A DNA stretch of 64,000 nucleotides from Diogma glabrata. Taxonomy: Eukaryota; Arthropoda; Insecta; Diptera; Cylindrotomidae. The position numbers were made by a program, and so were the translations under genes. Shown in pieces: positions 10,401 through 21,689 of this stretch. Location: NCBI GenBank assembly GCA_963693315.1, contig OY856186.1, positions 456,813,217 through 456,877,216 of the forward strand. The letters are read 5' to 3'. Position 1 is the stretch's first letter; the number at the start of each line of letters is the position of its first letter. The notes beneath the pieces are model-generated. The model did no database searches. It saw only the letters and a program-made list of their open reading frames with translations, and was not told the DNA's origin.

Positions 10401-11568
10401 ATATTATCCAAAAACTAATCAGTTCTTTGTTACTTAAGTCTCCATCATTTGCCAAAGTGTCATTAAAATTGAATAATGAATGAAGTCTGTATGCTCCCAA
10501 CAAAGTTAAAAAACAAAGTGTGAAAAGTCAGCATTTGTATGGTAGACCCCCCACCACTTTGATCAATGTGTCCCAAAACATGATAATTATCTTTTCACAC
10601 TAATTGGAACCCTATTCCATAAGTTTCATCATAATCACTTCATTATTGTAGGCTGTAGTGTGCATAAAGACACTGAAAAAACTTCAAAAAAGTACAAAAA
10701 AATTTTTTTTACCGGAAGTGAAAAACCGGAAGTTGGGATGCAGAACTATTTTAAACCGTACTACATACTCATGTACCAAGTTTCATCCAATTCGCTTATC
10801 AGGTACAGAAGTTATAGAGCTTTCAAAAAAACAGGTGCTCCAGTGACCCCCCACCACTTTGTTCAATATCGCTCAAAAACTAATCAGTTCTTTGTCATAC
10901 ATGTTTCCATCTTTTTCCAAAGTGTCATCAAAATTCATTCACGAATGAAGGTTTTATGCTCCCAACAAACATAAAAACTTTGTGGAAAAAACCACCTGTT
11001 GTATGGTGGACCCCCCAACCCTTTATCCAATGTGCTCCAAAAGCTCATTCAATCTTTCTCATGTTATTTAAAAGCTTTTCGCAACGTTTCATGAAAATCG
11101 ATCGGTAATTGTAGGCTACAGTAGGGATAAACACCTGAAAAAAAAACTTTTTAACCGGAAGTGACAAACCGGAAGTTGGTATGCAGAAATATTGGAAACA
11201 GTATTAAAACCTTATATACTAAGTTTCAATAAGATCATAGCTCGGGATCAGAAGTTATTCAAGATTTAAACTTAGAGGTGTTCGGGAGACCCCCCGCCAT
11301 TTTGTCCAAATTTAAAATGAATCCAGATCTTCTATTTTCAAGTGAACCTGTATCATTTGCCAAAGTTTCATCAAGATCCTATGCAGAAAACTCACCCACC
11401 CACCCACCCACCCACCCACCCACACACAGACGTACACCAAAATTTTTATTGGCTATTTGGATAGAGGATGGTCCAAAACAAAAGAAAAAACAAAATTTGG
11501 GGTATGTAAGATTTTTTTTTTTCACGATAGATTGCATTACTTCACACAATTTAAAATTGTGGTGAAGT
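7427..11568. repeat. Satellite block inside the retroelement leader, 629-bp higher-order repeat
   Basis: The phrase TGTAGGCTGTAGTGTGCATA recurs at 8131 (one mismatch region follows), 8760, 9389, 10018 and 10647, exactly 629 bp apart each time. Flanking copies at 7580-8130 and 10960-11330 are diverged and shorter, the usual pattern of homogenised centre and decayed edges. Each 629-bp unit contains three related subunits, each with a GACCCCCCACCACTT-like core followed by a CAAAAACTAATCAGTTCTTTG-like stretch, spaced about 164, 165 and 300 bp. A (CCCA)n tract lies at 11394-11421. The block is bounded by ACTTCACCACA (7427-7437) and its reverse complement (11558-11568), a possible terminal inverted repeat. 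ORFs of 62-108 codons recur in each monomer and are not considered genes. Confidence 0.85.
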
Positions 11569-11570
11569 AA
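11537..11570. repeat. Palindrome at the edge of the satellite block
   Basis: TTACTTCACACAATTT is followed by AAAATTGTGGTGAAGTAA, an almost perfect inverted repeat with no real loop. Its outer half is the right-hand copy of the ACTTCACCACA repeat. Confidence 0.7.
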
Positions 11571-11997
11571 AAATTATTAGTAAAATTTTAACGAAAACAT
11601 AACTTTTCTTTGCTTATTCAATTTCATGTTTTTCTGTTTTTCTTTTTTTTCTTAAAAGAAAAAAATTGAAAGGTCAGTAAATTATTTACTTAATCATTTA
11701 TTACATAATTAAATTGAAAAAAAAAAATTCTAATTCTATATTCATTTAATAAATTTAATTTAAAATGATAACTTACAATCTTATTTAAGTGGTTTTGATC
11801 CAAATTCCAAATATGTCATCCTTCGTGTAACTTTATCCCATATGTCCCATTTCTTGATGATTTTTTGGATGAGATAATATTTCTTGATGATCTTGATGTG
11901 TTAATATTATTGCTTGATGATTTTTTTTTGAAAATATTAAATTTGATGACATCTTTTTAGAATTGATATGAGATCTGTGTGTTGAGTTACATTGTTT
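11569..11997 (-). other. Retroelement leader between the small ORF and the satellite
   Basis: A+T-rich, no ORF of note; contains several TTGATGAT repeats around 11853-11945 (minus strand ATCATCAA), function unknown. Confidence 0.5.
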
Positions 11998-12270
11998 TTA
12001 TACATGATCAAGATCAATGCGAGATCTTGCAATCTCCCTTGTAATGCTTTTCTTGATTTTATTGTTAGCGAGTTGTATGGCTTTACAACAGCTAAACACT
12101 ATTATTGCGATTATTATTAAAACTAAAATAACAATCAATATGCTATTTGTGAGTTGATTTGAATTTGTAATGGTGTTAATCACTTCATTGTGGTTACTTA
12201 GCCCTTGATTCTTTGAGTCTTTAATAATTGTGGACGTTGGTTCTTCAATTTTTGAATATGGAGAGCCCAT
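11998..12270 (-). CDS. Small membrane protein in the retroelement leader, FAST-like layout
   Basis: 90 codons from ATG 12268-12270 to the stop at 11998, the first real ORF after the primer site. I start at this ATG, which has G at -3 and +4; the codon before it is GTG. Order of features: MGSPYS, matching an N-myristoylation consensus (Gly2, Ser6); about 40 polar residues rich in Asn, Ser and Thr; one strongly hydrophobic Ile/Leu/Val segment at about 44-59; a di-cysteine right after it (61-62), a likely palmitoylation site; then a basic tail with KIKK and REIARSR to about residue 84. No cleavable signal peptide. Reovirus FAST fusion proteins share size, order and chemistry, so a membrane-fusion or budding role is a reasonable inference, not a demonstration. 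A short ATG-initiated ORF overlaps its start in another frame. Classical env is absent from the element. Confidence 0.8.
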   Translation of the reverse strand: MGSPYSKIEEPTSTIIKDSKNQGLSNHNEVINTITNSNQLTNSILIVILVLIIIAIIVFSCCKAIQLANNKIKKSITREIARSRIDLDHV

Positions 12271-12380
12271 CACTGAACATTACTTATGTTTGTTTTATTT
12301 GTATAAATTGATATTGAAAGTTTCTTTTTTTCACAAAGTAACCACTTCACAAATTATTATATTCACTGTATTATACGAAG

Positions 12381-12392
12381 TCACGGTCGCCA
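12381..12392 (-). promoter_or_regulatory. Primer-binding site, tRNA-Arg type
   Basis: Minus strand TGGCGACCGTGA directly follows the 5' LTR. It is complementary to a tRNA 3' end ...TCACGGTCGCCA. From memory, mdg1 and 412 elements are primed by tRNA-Arg with this sequence. Confidence 0.88.
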
Positions 12393-12736
12393 TGATGAGA
12401 TCTTTTTAGTTACCAATTAATTAAAACACTTTAAATATAGTTTATTAGAGTATATATTTAAATTAATTAATTATATTTATTTAGCAAGGTGTGTACACTT
12501 CGTTGTCTAATTAATTACTATTTCTATTCTAATAATGTATACTTTTATTTCGAATGGATTTATGAGGTAAGCATTTATATTTGACACCGCACATGCCAAA
12601 TATATTATTTGTTTTCCGGTGCTCGCTTGCACACGCCAAGCATATTTTGCTTACCGTTGCATTTCATTATTAAAGAAATATACCTTGTACTTTTCTTTAA
12701 TAATGAAATATAGTGAGCTCATAAAGACTCACTACA
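12393..12736 (-). repeat. 5' LTR (promoter LTR)
   Basis: 344 bp, matches 1104-1447 except at 12402. It would hold the promoter. A GGTAAGC sequence on the minus strand (plus-strand GCTTACC near 12649) could be a splice donor. The perfect 18-bp stem lies at 12661-12678 with 12692-12709. Confidence 0.95.
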
Positions 12737-12740
12737 GTTT
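12737..12740. repeat. Target-site duplication GTTT, high-coordinate side
   Basis: Same four bases as 1100-1103, directly after the LTR terminus. Confidence 0.85.
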
Positions 12741-13464
12741 GTTTTGTTTAAACTAATCTAATACATCAGATTCTACTGGCACACAAAACTGTCTGATCTC
12801 GAAATCTACCTTTTTCTAGCGGATATACGTGCCGCTTGGACTTTTTTAATTTGGGCTTGTTTATCTTTTTTTTCATAACTTTAATAAATAAATAAAAATA
12901 CTGATGATTTTCTTTTCTTTTAAAAAAACACGATGCATAAATAAATTTTTCTTTTTCATATACATCACATTGAATAACCAAAATAAAAAAATGAAATCAA
13001 AACACTTCGATATAGAACAAATAAACAATTTAATCCCTTAATAAGAAAAATACTTTACATTCTTTTTTTTTTTTTTACAAACATTTGGAATATTTTTTGT
13101 TTAAATTTTTTTAAATTAGGAACACTGATATACATTTGTACTATCTAATTTGATTTTTAAAAATTATATTGAACAACACAACACAGCTAATCAATATATA
13201 ATATCCATAGATTTTTAAGTATATCCTGAACTATTTTATCATAAAAATTCTCAATTTTAAATCAAATTTTCTGTTTCAATTTCCCTTTCCAACAATCAAA
13301 ACAATTCTCCAACGTATAAAAAAAAACATTAAATCAAACATGTTTTTTGTTGAAATTGAGTGACGCAACTAAATCTCAACAGTAGCAAACAAAAATGTTG
13401 CGACTTTTAAGAAAATTATAATTGAAAATAAAAATTATTATTTTTAGAACAAAATTGAAATAGT
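12741..13464. other. No gene seen
   Basis: A+T-rich DNA flanking the retroelement. Only short ORFs with no recognisable content. Confidence 0.6.
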
Positions 13465-14144
13465 CCTGGCGTTACATGTTCAATTACATTTCATGTCAAA
13501 CTAATAATAAATTTTTTGTTTTTCAAAACATTGGATGAAATAAATATCATTCTTTTGACACACTTAACGGTATTGACATATTTAGAGGGCTCAGAATATA
13601 AGTGAACCAAGTCCATTTTGCGCTATTTTGTGCTACAGAGGTTTAAAGTTAAAGCTTTATAACAAAATTACCTATTAACATTTTTTTAATTATAAATTAA
13701 ATTTGTTTAACCATATGTGGTCCAGCATATGCTGAACAAATGGCAAAATGCCTGAACATATGCCTGAACAAAAAAAAAATTGACTTTGTTCACTTGTATT
13801 CGGAGCCCTCCATTTATAACCAATGCCGACCATCAAAATTTCTCCACATTCAATGCCTCGTAATCACTTAAACTGGACGTTTTTTATTTTCTTCGGGTAC
13901 AGTTTTGGACCACAACGCCCTTTCAGCTCGTCCCATTAACTTAACCTATTTCTAGAATCGAAATTTTTTTAAATCGCTGCTGCGGTTTTCTCTCTAACGA
14001 CGGTTGTGACGGCCGGCCGCAGACAAACAAACATGTTTTTGCTCTTTTAGTACGTCCTAAAACGTCGAAATATCCCAAAAAAGTGGGGTTAAGAATTTGG
14101 CTTATAGATCGAGAATGTAATACTTATGTTTTTCAAACCGAAGT
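13465..14144 (+). mobile_element. TIR repeat family, copy D (right part only)
   Basis: Matches the right-hand part of copies A and B: a CAATTACATTT box, GACACACTT box, GGTACAGTTTTGGA, a GGCCGGCC patch followed by AGACAAACAAAC, CGTCCTAAAACGTCGA, AAAAAAGTGGGG, and the terminal CAAACCGAAGT at 14134-14144. The left TIR and AT array are missing. A 226-bp MITE interrupts it. Confidence 0.8.
13585..13810. mobile_element. 226-bp MITE inside repeat copy D
   Basis: Ends GAGGGCTCAGAATATAAGTG... and, inverted, ...CACTTGTATTCGGAGCCCTC: terminal inverted repeats of about 25 bp with a few mismatches. It interrupts sequence that is continuous in copies A and B. No clear target duplication. Confidence 0.75.
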
Positions 14145-15337
14145 TATATCCTGACTACGTTTTGGTAAAAAAATTAATGGAATCATCAATCAATCTTGCA
14201 ATAAGTTTTAATAAAAAGACAACAAATCTTCATTATTACACTTCTGTCAAGCAATCAAATTTAATCTCTTCATATCAAACTCCTAAATTATTACAACATA
14301 ATTTTCCCTAATTTCTATCAACAAAATAACGATCAATTCAAAATACATCACAAAATTGTCTAAAACTGTTTCCGTTAAAACGACATATAAAAAATATAAA
14401 CATCCTTTTTTGTGTGTATACAAATGAATATTAATTTACACCATATACACACTAAACCCATTTTCATTTTCACATATTCTATTTTACGTTTTCCTTCTTA
14501 CATCGATCAACGGAAAACCACAAATTTTAATTAAATTTATCACACAAATAAATCTTTTTGTTTTAATAATAAAACATAAACAACAAAAGTAAAAAAAAAT
14601 ATGGGTATTAAGATGAATTGGTGAGCAAATAACTCTGGATTGATCTTATCAATTTTCGTGGTAGGATTAAATCTTAGAAGATTACAATTTTTTAAGAACT
14701 TAAAAACCATTACATCAACATTAGATTTACACTTCTTGTAAAATCCCATTCTACAAATTTTCTACTAAAACGCAATCTGGGAAAATATTCTATAAATACA
14801 CAAAAAATTTCTGATACAACTTTACAAAAAAACAAAATGTTATATATATAACTGTTATTCTCGGTGTGGTGGTTCTCCAAAAGTGCGGAAAAGTTTTTTT
14901 TCCAGATTATTGATTTTTAATGAAAACTAAGAAGATCTAAAAGATTAAAGTTAACCTGAAAATATACATCAACAGCATATTGAGTTGATTTGTTTTCTTT
15001 TATGTTAAAGGTTTAGGTGGGTAAGTCAACAGGTATGGGGATATGAAGAAAATGAAAAAATTTTATGAAGAGAGGGAAGTATGATATAGTAAAAATTGAA
15101 AATAAAATAGAAAACTCATCAATAATTTTCCAATATGTTTTCCGGTTTTAATGTACGTTTGGGAGGAAGAAAAAGATTAGAAGATAATAACAATCAATCT
15201 TTGCAGAAAACTTTTAAAAAACATACTTTTGAGTGATAAATTAATGGTTGTAGGTGAGAAAATTATTTAAACTTATGTGATTAGAGTGTTAAAAATTCGA
15301 AAAAATTTTAAACAAAGCTTACAAATAGTTATTTGCG
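14145..15337. other. No gene seen
   Basis: A+T-rich; short ORFs only, none with a recognisable domain or convincing composition. Confidence 0.6.
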
Positions 15338-15560
15338 TAACTAGTGCAAAAAGTGCATATTTGCTGCACGATGCATGAAGTTTGCTGCAAACTTCATTCA
15401 TCGTGCAACAAATATACTTTTAGCACGTGCTGCATACAACATTTTTTCTACGATCTTAAGGTACTTTTTACACTAGTGCAAAAACTTTTTGCACTATTAA
15501 GATATTTTTTGCACTTGTGCAAAAAGTTTTGGCACAGTACATAGTGCAAAAAATAGTCAC
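15338..15560. repeat. Foldback built from GTGCAAAA / TTTTGCAC repeats
   Basis: The stretch AAGTGCATATTTG-CTGCACGAT-GCATGAAGTTT pairs with AAACTTCAT-TCATCGTGCA-ACAAATATACTTTT (15348-15422). It is followed by at least five TTTTGCAC or GTGCAAAA units in both orientations (15468-15552). Possibly the end of a foldback-type element; no family recognised. Confidence 0.65.
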
Positions 15561-17454
15561 AGTCAAAAAGATTATTTTTTTAAAAACATTTAATTTTTTG
15601 AGTTACTAGGAAACTTTTCGTTAAGAAACAAAGACAATATTAGGGTTGAGAAGTTAGACAGTAATTTAATATTTTATAAATTTGGCTCACAGTAAATTTT
15701 TTATTTTTAACCAATCCAACTCAATCACTAAACTAATATTCAGAATTTAATTTAAAATTTCAAAAACAATTCTCTTTTCTTCTATTAAGAAATCAAAACT
15801 GAAAAACCTAAACAACAAAAAATCCAATTGAAAACCTCCGATTTAATAAAATAAAAACGGTCTCCTCTTAAAAAACGAAAAATTATGCCAATATTGGCTC
15901 ACAATTCTACGAAACAAACAATTGGTAAAGTTTATTGTTTGTTCAAATAAACTGAGTAGAAAAATGATATTAGAAACTCAAGTAGTGGAAAATAATTTGA
16001 AATCTTATTCTTCAGAATTAATTTTTTTTGTTGTATTACTTCTTTATTGTATTTATTGAATTAATAAAAATCAGATATTATAAAACAAATTGGGATATGA
16101 GTACAAAAAGGGATTTATGTTGAAGTGTATAAAGCGAGAGCAATGCACTTTATGTCTGTCCATCTTGTTGTTTTCATGTTAAACTTGTATTCGCCTTAAA
16201 CTATTTATATTAAGTTTATGAAAAATTAGATGAAAAATTTAATATTACTATAACCTAAACTTTCTAAACGATAAATCTATATACTTCAAAGCTTAACCCA
16301 TGTCCTTTGAAAAATATTATTTAGTTAGTAAACAATATTTTTCAGCTTCATAAATATTTCTTTTTTGTTTGTATTTTTATAAAAAATTTATTTTGCAATA
16401 AAATATTTTATTTTATTTATTGCTGTTTACATTAAAACATAATTAATATTAAATTTATATCAGAAAAACTTATAATGTGGAAAACATCTATTTGATGTGA
16501 ACAAAAAACATAATACTTTTTTTCCCAAAGCAGTAATGTAGTAATTGATTCATTTAATTTTAAGTTTAAATTTGACCAAACGAAAACCTTCATACAAACA
16601 GTTAAGAAAACTAAAGCTGCCCAAAAAACAAATAAGGACACACAAATACTTAAAAAGGTTTTGAAAAACACACTACAAAGCTATCTAACCGTTTTCTGAA
16701 GAAGAACTCACGAAGTAATAATAAAACGACTTGATGTTCAAAATAAAGTCAAGGCTATTCTTTACTCAACATTTCTAAATACAGAATAAATAAATGTATG
16801 CTTAGTATCGGAAACTCGTTTCGTTAAAAAATCTTTCTCTTTTATATATACAAAACAATCTTGATTTGCAAGAAATCACAATTATTTAAAGTTTTCGAAA
16901 TACAATCAGCTGATCACAACTGTCATATTGTTTCGGGAAAAAGGTCTATTCAATTTCGTTCTAAAATAAAACAAATCAAAATGTATATGTTACAAATACA
17001 CCTTAAAAATGTGTTTTATCCCTCCCAATTTCTTCTGGGAAAATATTTAGTGCAAGCAAAAAACTAAATGTTATACATCAAAATATTTAAAAAACAATTA
17101 AATGTAACCTAAAGCTATCTTCATCGTAAGATTTATATTAAAATATATTACTAAGACCGTGTTCCAAATATGTAATACTAAATTGTACTAAAATTGCTTT
17201 ATCAAATGAGTCAACTAACTTTACATTTCTTTTTTTAAATTTCTTAATAGTAGTAAAGGACAACTGACTTGATTTTTATTCTAACATTGACGTTTTTAAA
17301 CTGACATACATCTGTGAGACGAAGTCGTAAAAAATTAGGGAAAAAGATTTTTTAGGTCTTTAATATTTATTTTATCTAATTGTTTTTTTTAAACAGTATA
17401 AGTTGCATTTAAAACAAAAAATGGTTAATAAAAAAAAATAAAAAATATAATATA
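15561..17454. other. No gene seen
   Basis: A+T-rich, no repeat structure or coding region I can support. Small ORFs at 16432-16671 and 16861-17067 have no recognisable motif. Confidence 0.6.
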
Positions 17455-19045
17455 ATATGATATAAATAATCCACTAGAAAAGTTGATAAATTCTTGTCTT
17501 GAGAAATGTGAATTTCCGGATAATTTAAAAATAGCCAAGGTTCTTCCATTATTTAAATCTGGAGAAAAAACAAATATGTCAAATTATAGACCGATTTCAA
17601 TTTTGAACAGTGTTCCAAAAACATTTGAAAAAGTTTTGTTAGCTCGTCTTGAAACTTTTTTAACTCCCAATGAAATTATTCATCCTCAGCAATTTGGTTT
17701 TACAAGTCGGTCAAGCACTTTAACTGCTTGTGTTTATATGATAGATTTTGTACAAAAAAATATTAGTGATGGTCTTTATGTTGCATTGCTCTTTGTTGAT
17801 ATATCTAAAGCTTTTGATTCCATTGATCATGAATTATTGCTTCAATGCTTATTTGATTTAAGAATAAAAGAGCCAGATATTAGCATTTTTCGATCATATT
17901 TAAGTAACCGTATGCAATTTGTGCAAATTAGAGATACAAAAAGTGACTTGAAGCTTATTAAATCTGGTGTCCCTCAAGGTTCTATTTTGGGACCAATTTT
18001 ATTTAATATAATGATTAATGGCGTGTTTAATCTTTCTCTTAAAGGAAAAGCACAATGCTGTGCAGACGATTCTGAGTTCATGTATGCCTGCAAAAATCAT
18101 GCTGACTTGATTCCAGTTATTCATGAAGATCTTTTGAAATTAGATTCATGGTTCAATTCAATTCGTTTAAACATAAATATAAATAAAACAAAATTCATGC
18201 TTTTTAAATGTTTTGATTTAATTAATAATTTACCTATGCTGCATAATAAAGTAATTGAATCTGTTGTAGTTTACAATTACCGTGGCCTAACAATTGATTT
18301 TAAATTAAATTGGGAGAAACACATTCAAAACATCACAAAAAAAGTTTCAATTTTAATATTTGCTGTGAAATCAAATTTATCATGCCTATTTTGTTTCGCA
18401 TTTGATTTATCTAAATCCCATATGGAATTCTACTACAGAATCAAGGATTCACTGTTTAGAAGTGCTTCAAAATAGAGTATTAAAAACCATTAGGTTCCTG
18501 CCAAACTAACATCCAACAATAAAATTGTATGACCATAAAATTATTCCTTTTAGAAAAATATGTAAATCAGAAACATTACCATTTATATTTAAACTTAAAA
18601 ATAATCTTTTTAAAAATAATATTTTATTAAGAAGAGCTAATGAGATCCACCATTATTCAACACGTAGAAATGCAGATTTCTTTATTGATTTCAGAAAACT
18701 AAATGTAGGTAGAAGTTCCGTTTTGTTTTCTGGCTTGGCTGATTTTAATGCACTTTCTACTCCGTTAAAGATGGAAACATCTTTAACAAAATTTGAAATT
18801 AATGTACGACTTCTTTAATTTTTTCTGAATGTTGAGATTATACTTTTTGTTTTCATAAATACTTTTCTTGACAGTAATTTTCTATTATATTTTAATCATA
18901 TTTTGTTTAATCTAATTATACTATTTTTGTTATTTTAATCTAACTTACTAATTGTACTTCTGTTTTGTTGATTTTAATTTGAATTAATTGTTACTATTCA
19001 AGGCTTGAAACATGAAATGTTTAAATAAAGCAAAAACTAAAAACA
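17455..19045 (+). mobile_element. 5'-truncated non-LTR retrotransposon (jockey/CR1-like LINE)
   Basis: Consists of the second half of a LINE ORF2 followed by a short 3' UTR with AATAAAG (19024-19030) and an A-rich end. The endonuclease domain and everything upstream are absent, typical 5' truncation. The 3' end runs into repeat copy A. No clear target duplication. Confidence 0.85.
17483..18818 (+). pseudogene. LINE reverse transcriptase, truncated and frameshifted
   Basis: Codes for the RT domain from finger to thumb: LKIAKVLPLFKSGEK, NYRPISILN, QFGFTSRSSTLTA, VALLFVDISKAFDSIDH, SGVPQGSILGPILFNI and the active site CADDSEF (usual form YADD or FADD; the two Asp are kept, the aromatic is Cys). 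The open frame runs to 18475. Near 18455 the homologous C-terminal part switches frame (LQNRVLKTIRFLPN), meets a TAA, and continues to 18818 with KLKNNLFKNN and HHYSTRRNADFF, the usual C-terminal region of jockey/CR1-type ORF2. One frameshift plus one stop means it is dead. Relatively intact sequence indicates moderate age. Confidence 0.88.
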
Positions 19046-19052
19046 TCAATAC

Positions 19053-21440
19053 GTTGCCGGAAAATTATAACAGATCCTAAATTAACATAATTTAGTGAAA
19101 GTATGATAGACTCAGCAAACTGCTCAAAAACGTCTCCATTTAGCGTTTCGAGAAAATATTACAAAACCACCAATTCATATTTCTTTCAAAATTCCACGAA
19201 CATTGTAATAATTAAATAAAATCAAACTTTTTTTAAAATTTTAAAAACATTCCAAAAATTATTACAAAATCATAGATTAAGTTTTGTTTCAAAACCAAAT
19301 GATTAAACTTTTTCTAAATTCTAATAATATTCCTAAAATTCTTAAAAATACAAACTTTTTTCAAAATTCTATGAATATTGCAAAAACTATTAGAAAATCA
19401 AAAATTGAAACGTTTTTTAAAATTCTAAAAATTATAATAAAATCAAAAATTTAAATTTTTTCAAAATTCCAAATTTTTCAAAAATATTCCAAAAATTCTT
19501 ACAAAATCGAAAATTGAAACTTTTTCAAAATTCTAAAAATATATATAAAATTCAAAAATTGTATTTCTTTCAAAATTCTAGAAATATTGCAAAAATTATA
19601 ACAAAATCCAAAATTGAAACTTTTTTCAAAATTCCAAAAATAGAATAAAATCAAATATTGAAACTTTTTCTAAATTCCAATAATATTCCAAAATTTCTTA
19701 AAAATTCAAACTTGTTTAAAAATTCTAAGAATATTGCAAAAGTTATTACAAAATCGAAAATTGAAACTTTTTTCAAAATTCCAAAAATTATTATAAAATC
19801 AAAAATTAAAGATTTTTCAAAATTCTAAAAATATTCCGAAAATTCTTACAAAATCAAAAATTAAAATTTTTTTCAAAATTCTAAAAATATATATGAAATT
19901 CAAAAATTCTATTTCTTTCAAAATTCTAAAAATATTGCAAAAATTACAACAAAATCAAAAATTGAAACTTTTTTCAAAATTCCAAAACTATTCCAGAAAT
20001 AGAATAAAATCAAATATTTAAACTTTTTCTAAATTCCAATAATATTCCGAAAATTCTTTAAAATTTAACTTTTTTAAAAATTCTACAAAAATTACAAAAA
20101 ATATTACAAAATCGAAAATTGAAACTTTTTTCAAGATTCCAAAAATTATAATATGATCAAAAATTTAAAATTTTTCAAAATTCTAAAAATATTCCAAAAA
20201 TTCTTACAAAATCAAAAATTGAAACTTTCTTCAAAATTCTAAAAATATTGCAAAAATTATAACAAAATCAAAAATTGAAACATTTTTCAAAATTTCAAAA
20301 ATAGAATAAAATCAAATATTTAAACTTTTTCTAAATTCCAATAATATTCCAAAAATTCTTAAAAATGCAAACTTTTTTAAAAATTTTAAAAATATTGCAA
20401 AAATTATTACAAAATCAAAAATTGAAACTTTTTTCAAAATTCCAAAACATAATAAAATCAAAAATTTAAAATGTTTCAAAATTCTAAAAATATTCCAAAA
20501 ATTCTTACGAAATCAAAAATTGAAACTTTTTTCAAAATTCTAAAAATATATAAAAAGTTCAAAAATTCTATTTTTTTCAAAATTCTAAAAATATTGCAAA
20601 ACTTATAACAAAATCAAAAATTGAAACTTTTTCAAAATTCCAAAAATATTACAAAAATTAGAATAAAATCAAATATTTAAACTTTTTCTAAATCCCAAAA
20701 ATATTTCAAAAACTACACAAAATTCAAAAATTTCCATGTCCAAATTTCATGCTCAATTACATTTACGTCATAAAAACAACTAAATTTTTTTTCTTCTAAA
20801 AAATTGGCTATAAAAATAAATGAAATCATTTTTTGACACACTTGACATTATTTTTTTGACAAACTTATAATGCCATAATAATTCTTCTTTATAATAATAA
20901 TAAAACTTCATGTCATACAAATAATTAATTTTAATTTTTCCAAAAATTGAGGAAAAAAATAAATAAAAATCTTTCTTTTGACACACTTGACAACATGTTT
21001 TGACAAACTTATAATGCAATAATCTAGTTTTTGATCTCACATACCAATCCCGACCATCAAGATTTCTTCAAATTCAATGTTCCTATTCGTAATCACTTAA
21101 AATGAACGTTTTTTAAGCAAAAAATATGCATATTTCCTTGTTTTGACACACTTGACGATTTTTTTAACAAACTTCCGGTACAGTTATCGAACACATCCTT
21201 ACGGCTCTTACCATTGAGTATACCTATTTTTAGAAACAAAAATTTTTGAAATCCCTCTAGATTTTGTCGGTTGTGACGGCTGGAGGACAGGACGGCCGGC
21301 CGGCAGACAGACAGACATTTTTTGTTTGTTGCTTCTTTAGAATCAGTAGGTCCTAAAACGTCCAGAATTGCCAAAAAAGTGGGGATAAGAATTTCACTTT
21401 TGGCTCGAGAATATAATACTTAGGTCTTTCAGACCGAAGT
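19053..21440 (+). mobile_element. TIR repeat family, copy A (left end missing)
   Basis: Begins inside the family at CATCAATACGTTGCCGG (same phrase at 23510 in copy B), runs through a long AT-rich array (19160-20740), then GACACACTTGAC boxes, GGTACAGTTATCG, a GGCCGGCCGGC patch with CAGACAGACAGAC, GGTCCTAAAACGTC, and ends in CAGACCGAAGT (21430-21440), the inverse of the left terminus ACTTCGGTCTG of copy B. Non-coding and probably non-autonomous. Confidence 0.8.
19160..20740. repeat. AT-rich tandem array inside copy A
   Basis: Short units of the type CAAAATTCCAAAAATATTCC, AAAATTATTACAAAATC and AAAAATTGAAACTTTTTT, about 50-60 bp each, recur through 1.6 kb. A marker subunit with ATATATA followed by TTCAAAAATT and TATTTCTTTC recurs at about 19535, 19885 and 20543, so there is a higher-order period of about 330-350 bp. 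The equivalent array is much shorter in copies B and C. Confidence 0.8.
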
Positions 21441-21689
21441 AATATTAAAAGGGTTCATCTGAATGCTACATAATTAAATTTCTCACAAACTTTAACTTGA
21501 AATTTTCTACAGTTATAAAATGCATTTGTCCACACCTACTAAAATTGCAAATATTTATTTTTATCTGTATTTTATAGACATAGATAAGGATCAAGGAGAT
21601 TGTAAAACAAAAGGTATCTTTTAAGGTATCAAGTTCGATTTAGAAAAATCGATAGAGATTCAATTGTTTGAGTTTGAATTCAGATTGTT

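Larger units (their letters stand above)
1104..12736 (-). mobile_element. LTR retrotransposon, gypsy group, mdg1/412-like, nearly intact
   Basis: Minus-strand order is: 5' LTR (12736-12393), primer-binding site, small membrane-protein ORF, leader with a 629-bp-period satellite, gag, pol (protease, reverse transcriptase, RNase H, stop codon, integrase), polypurine tract, 3' LTR (1447-1104). Both LTRs are 344 bp, start TGTAGTGAG and appear identical except at one position (A at 1113, C at 12402), so insertion is recent. A 4-bp GTTT duplication flanks the element. The mdg1/412 affinity rests on the tRNA-Arg-type primer site, the LTR start, a Gag without CCHC zinc knuckle and the absence of a classical env. 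The 11.6-kb length is inflated by about 4 kb of satellite. Autonomous activity is doubtful because of the stop in pol. Confidence 0.95.

Noticed and set aside
9400..10974. Repeated ORFs of 62-108 codons with KYKKIFFTGSEK-like sequence
   Set aside because: They recur once per 629-bp satellite monomer on the strand opposite the retroelement, drift with the repeat and have no motif; they are repeat artefacts.
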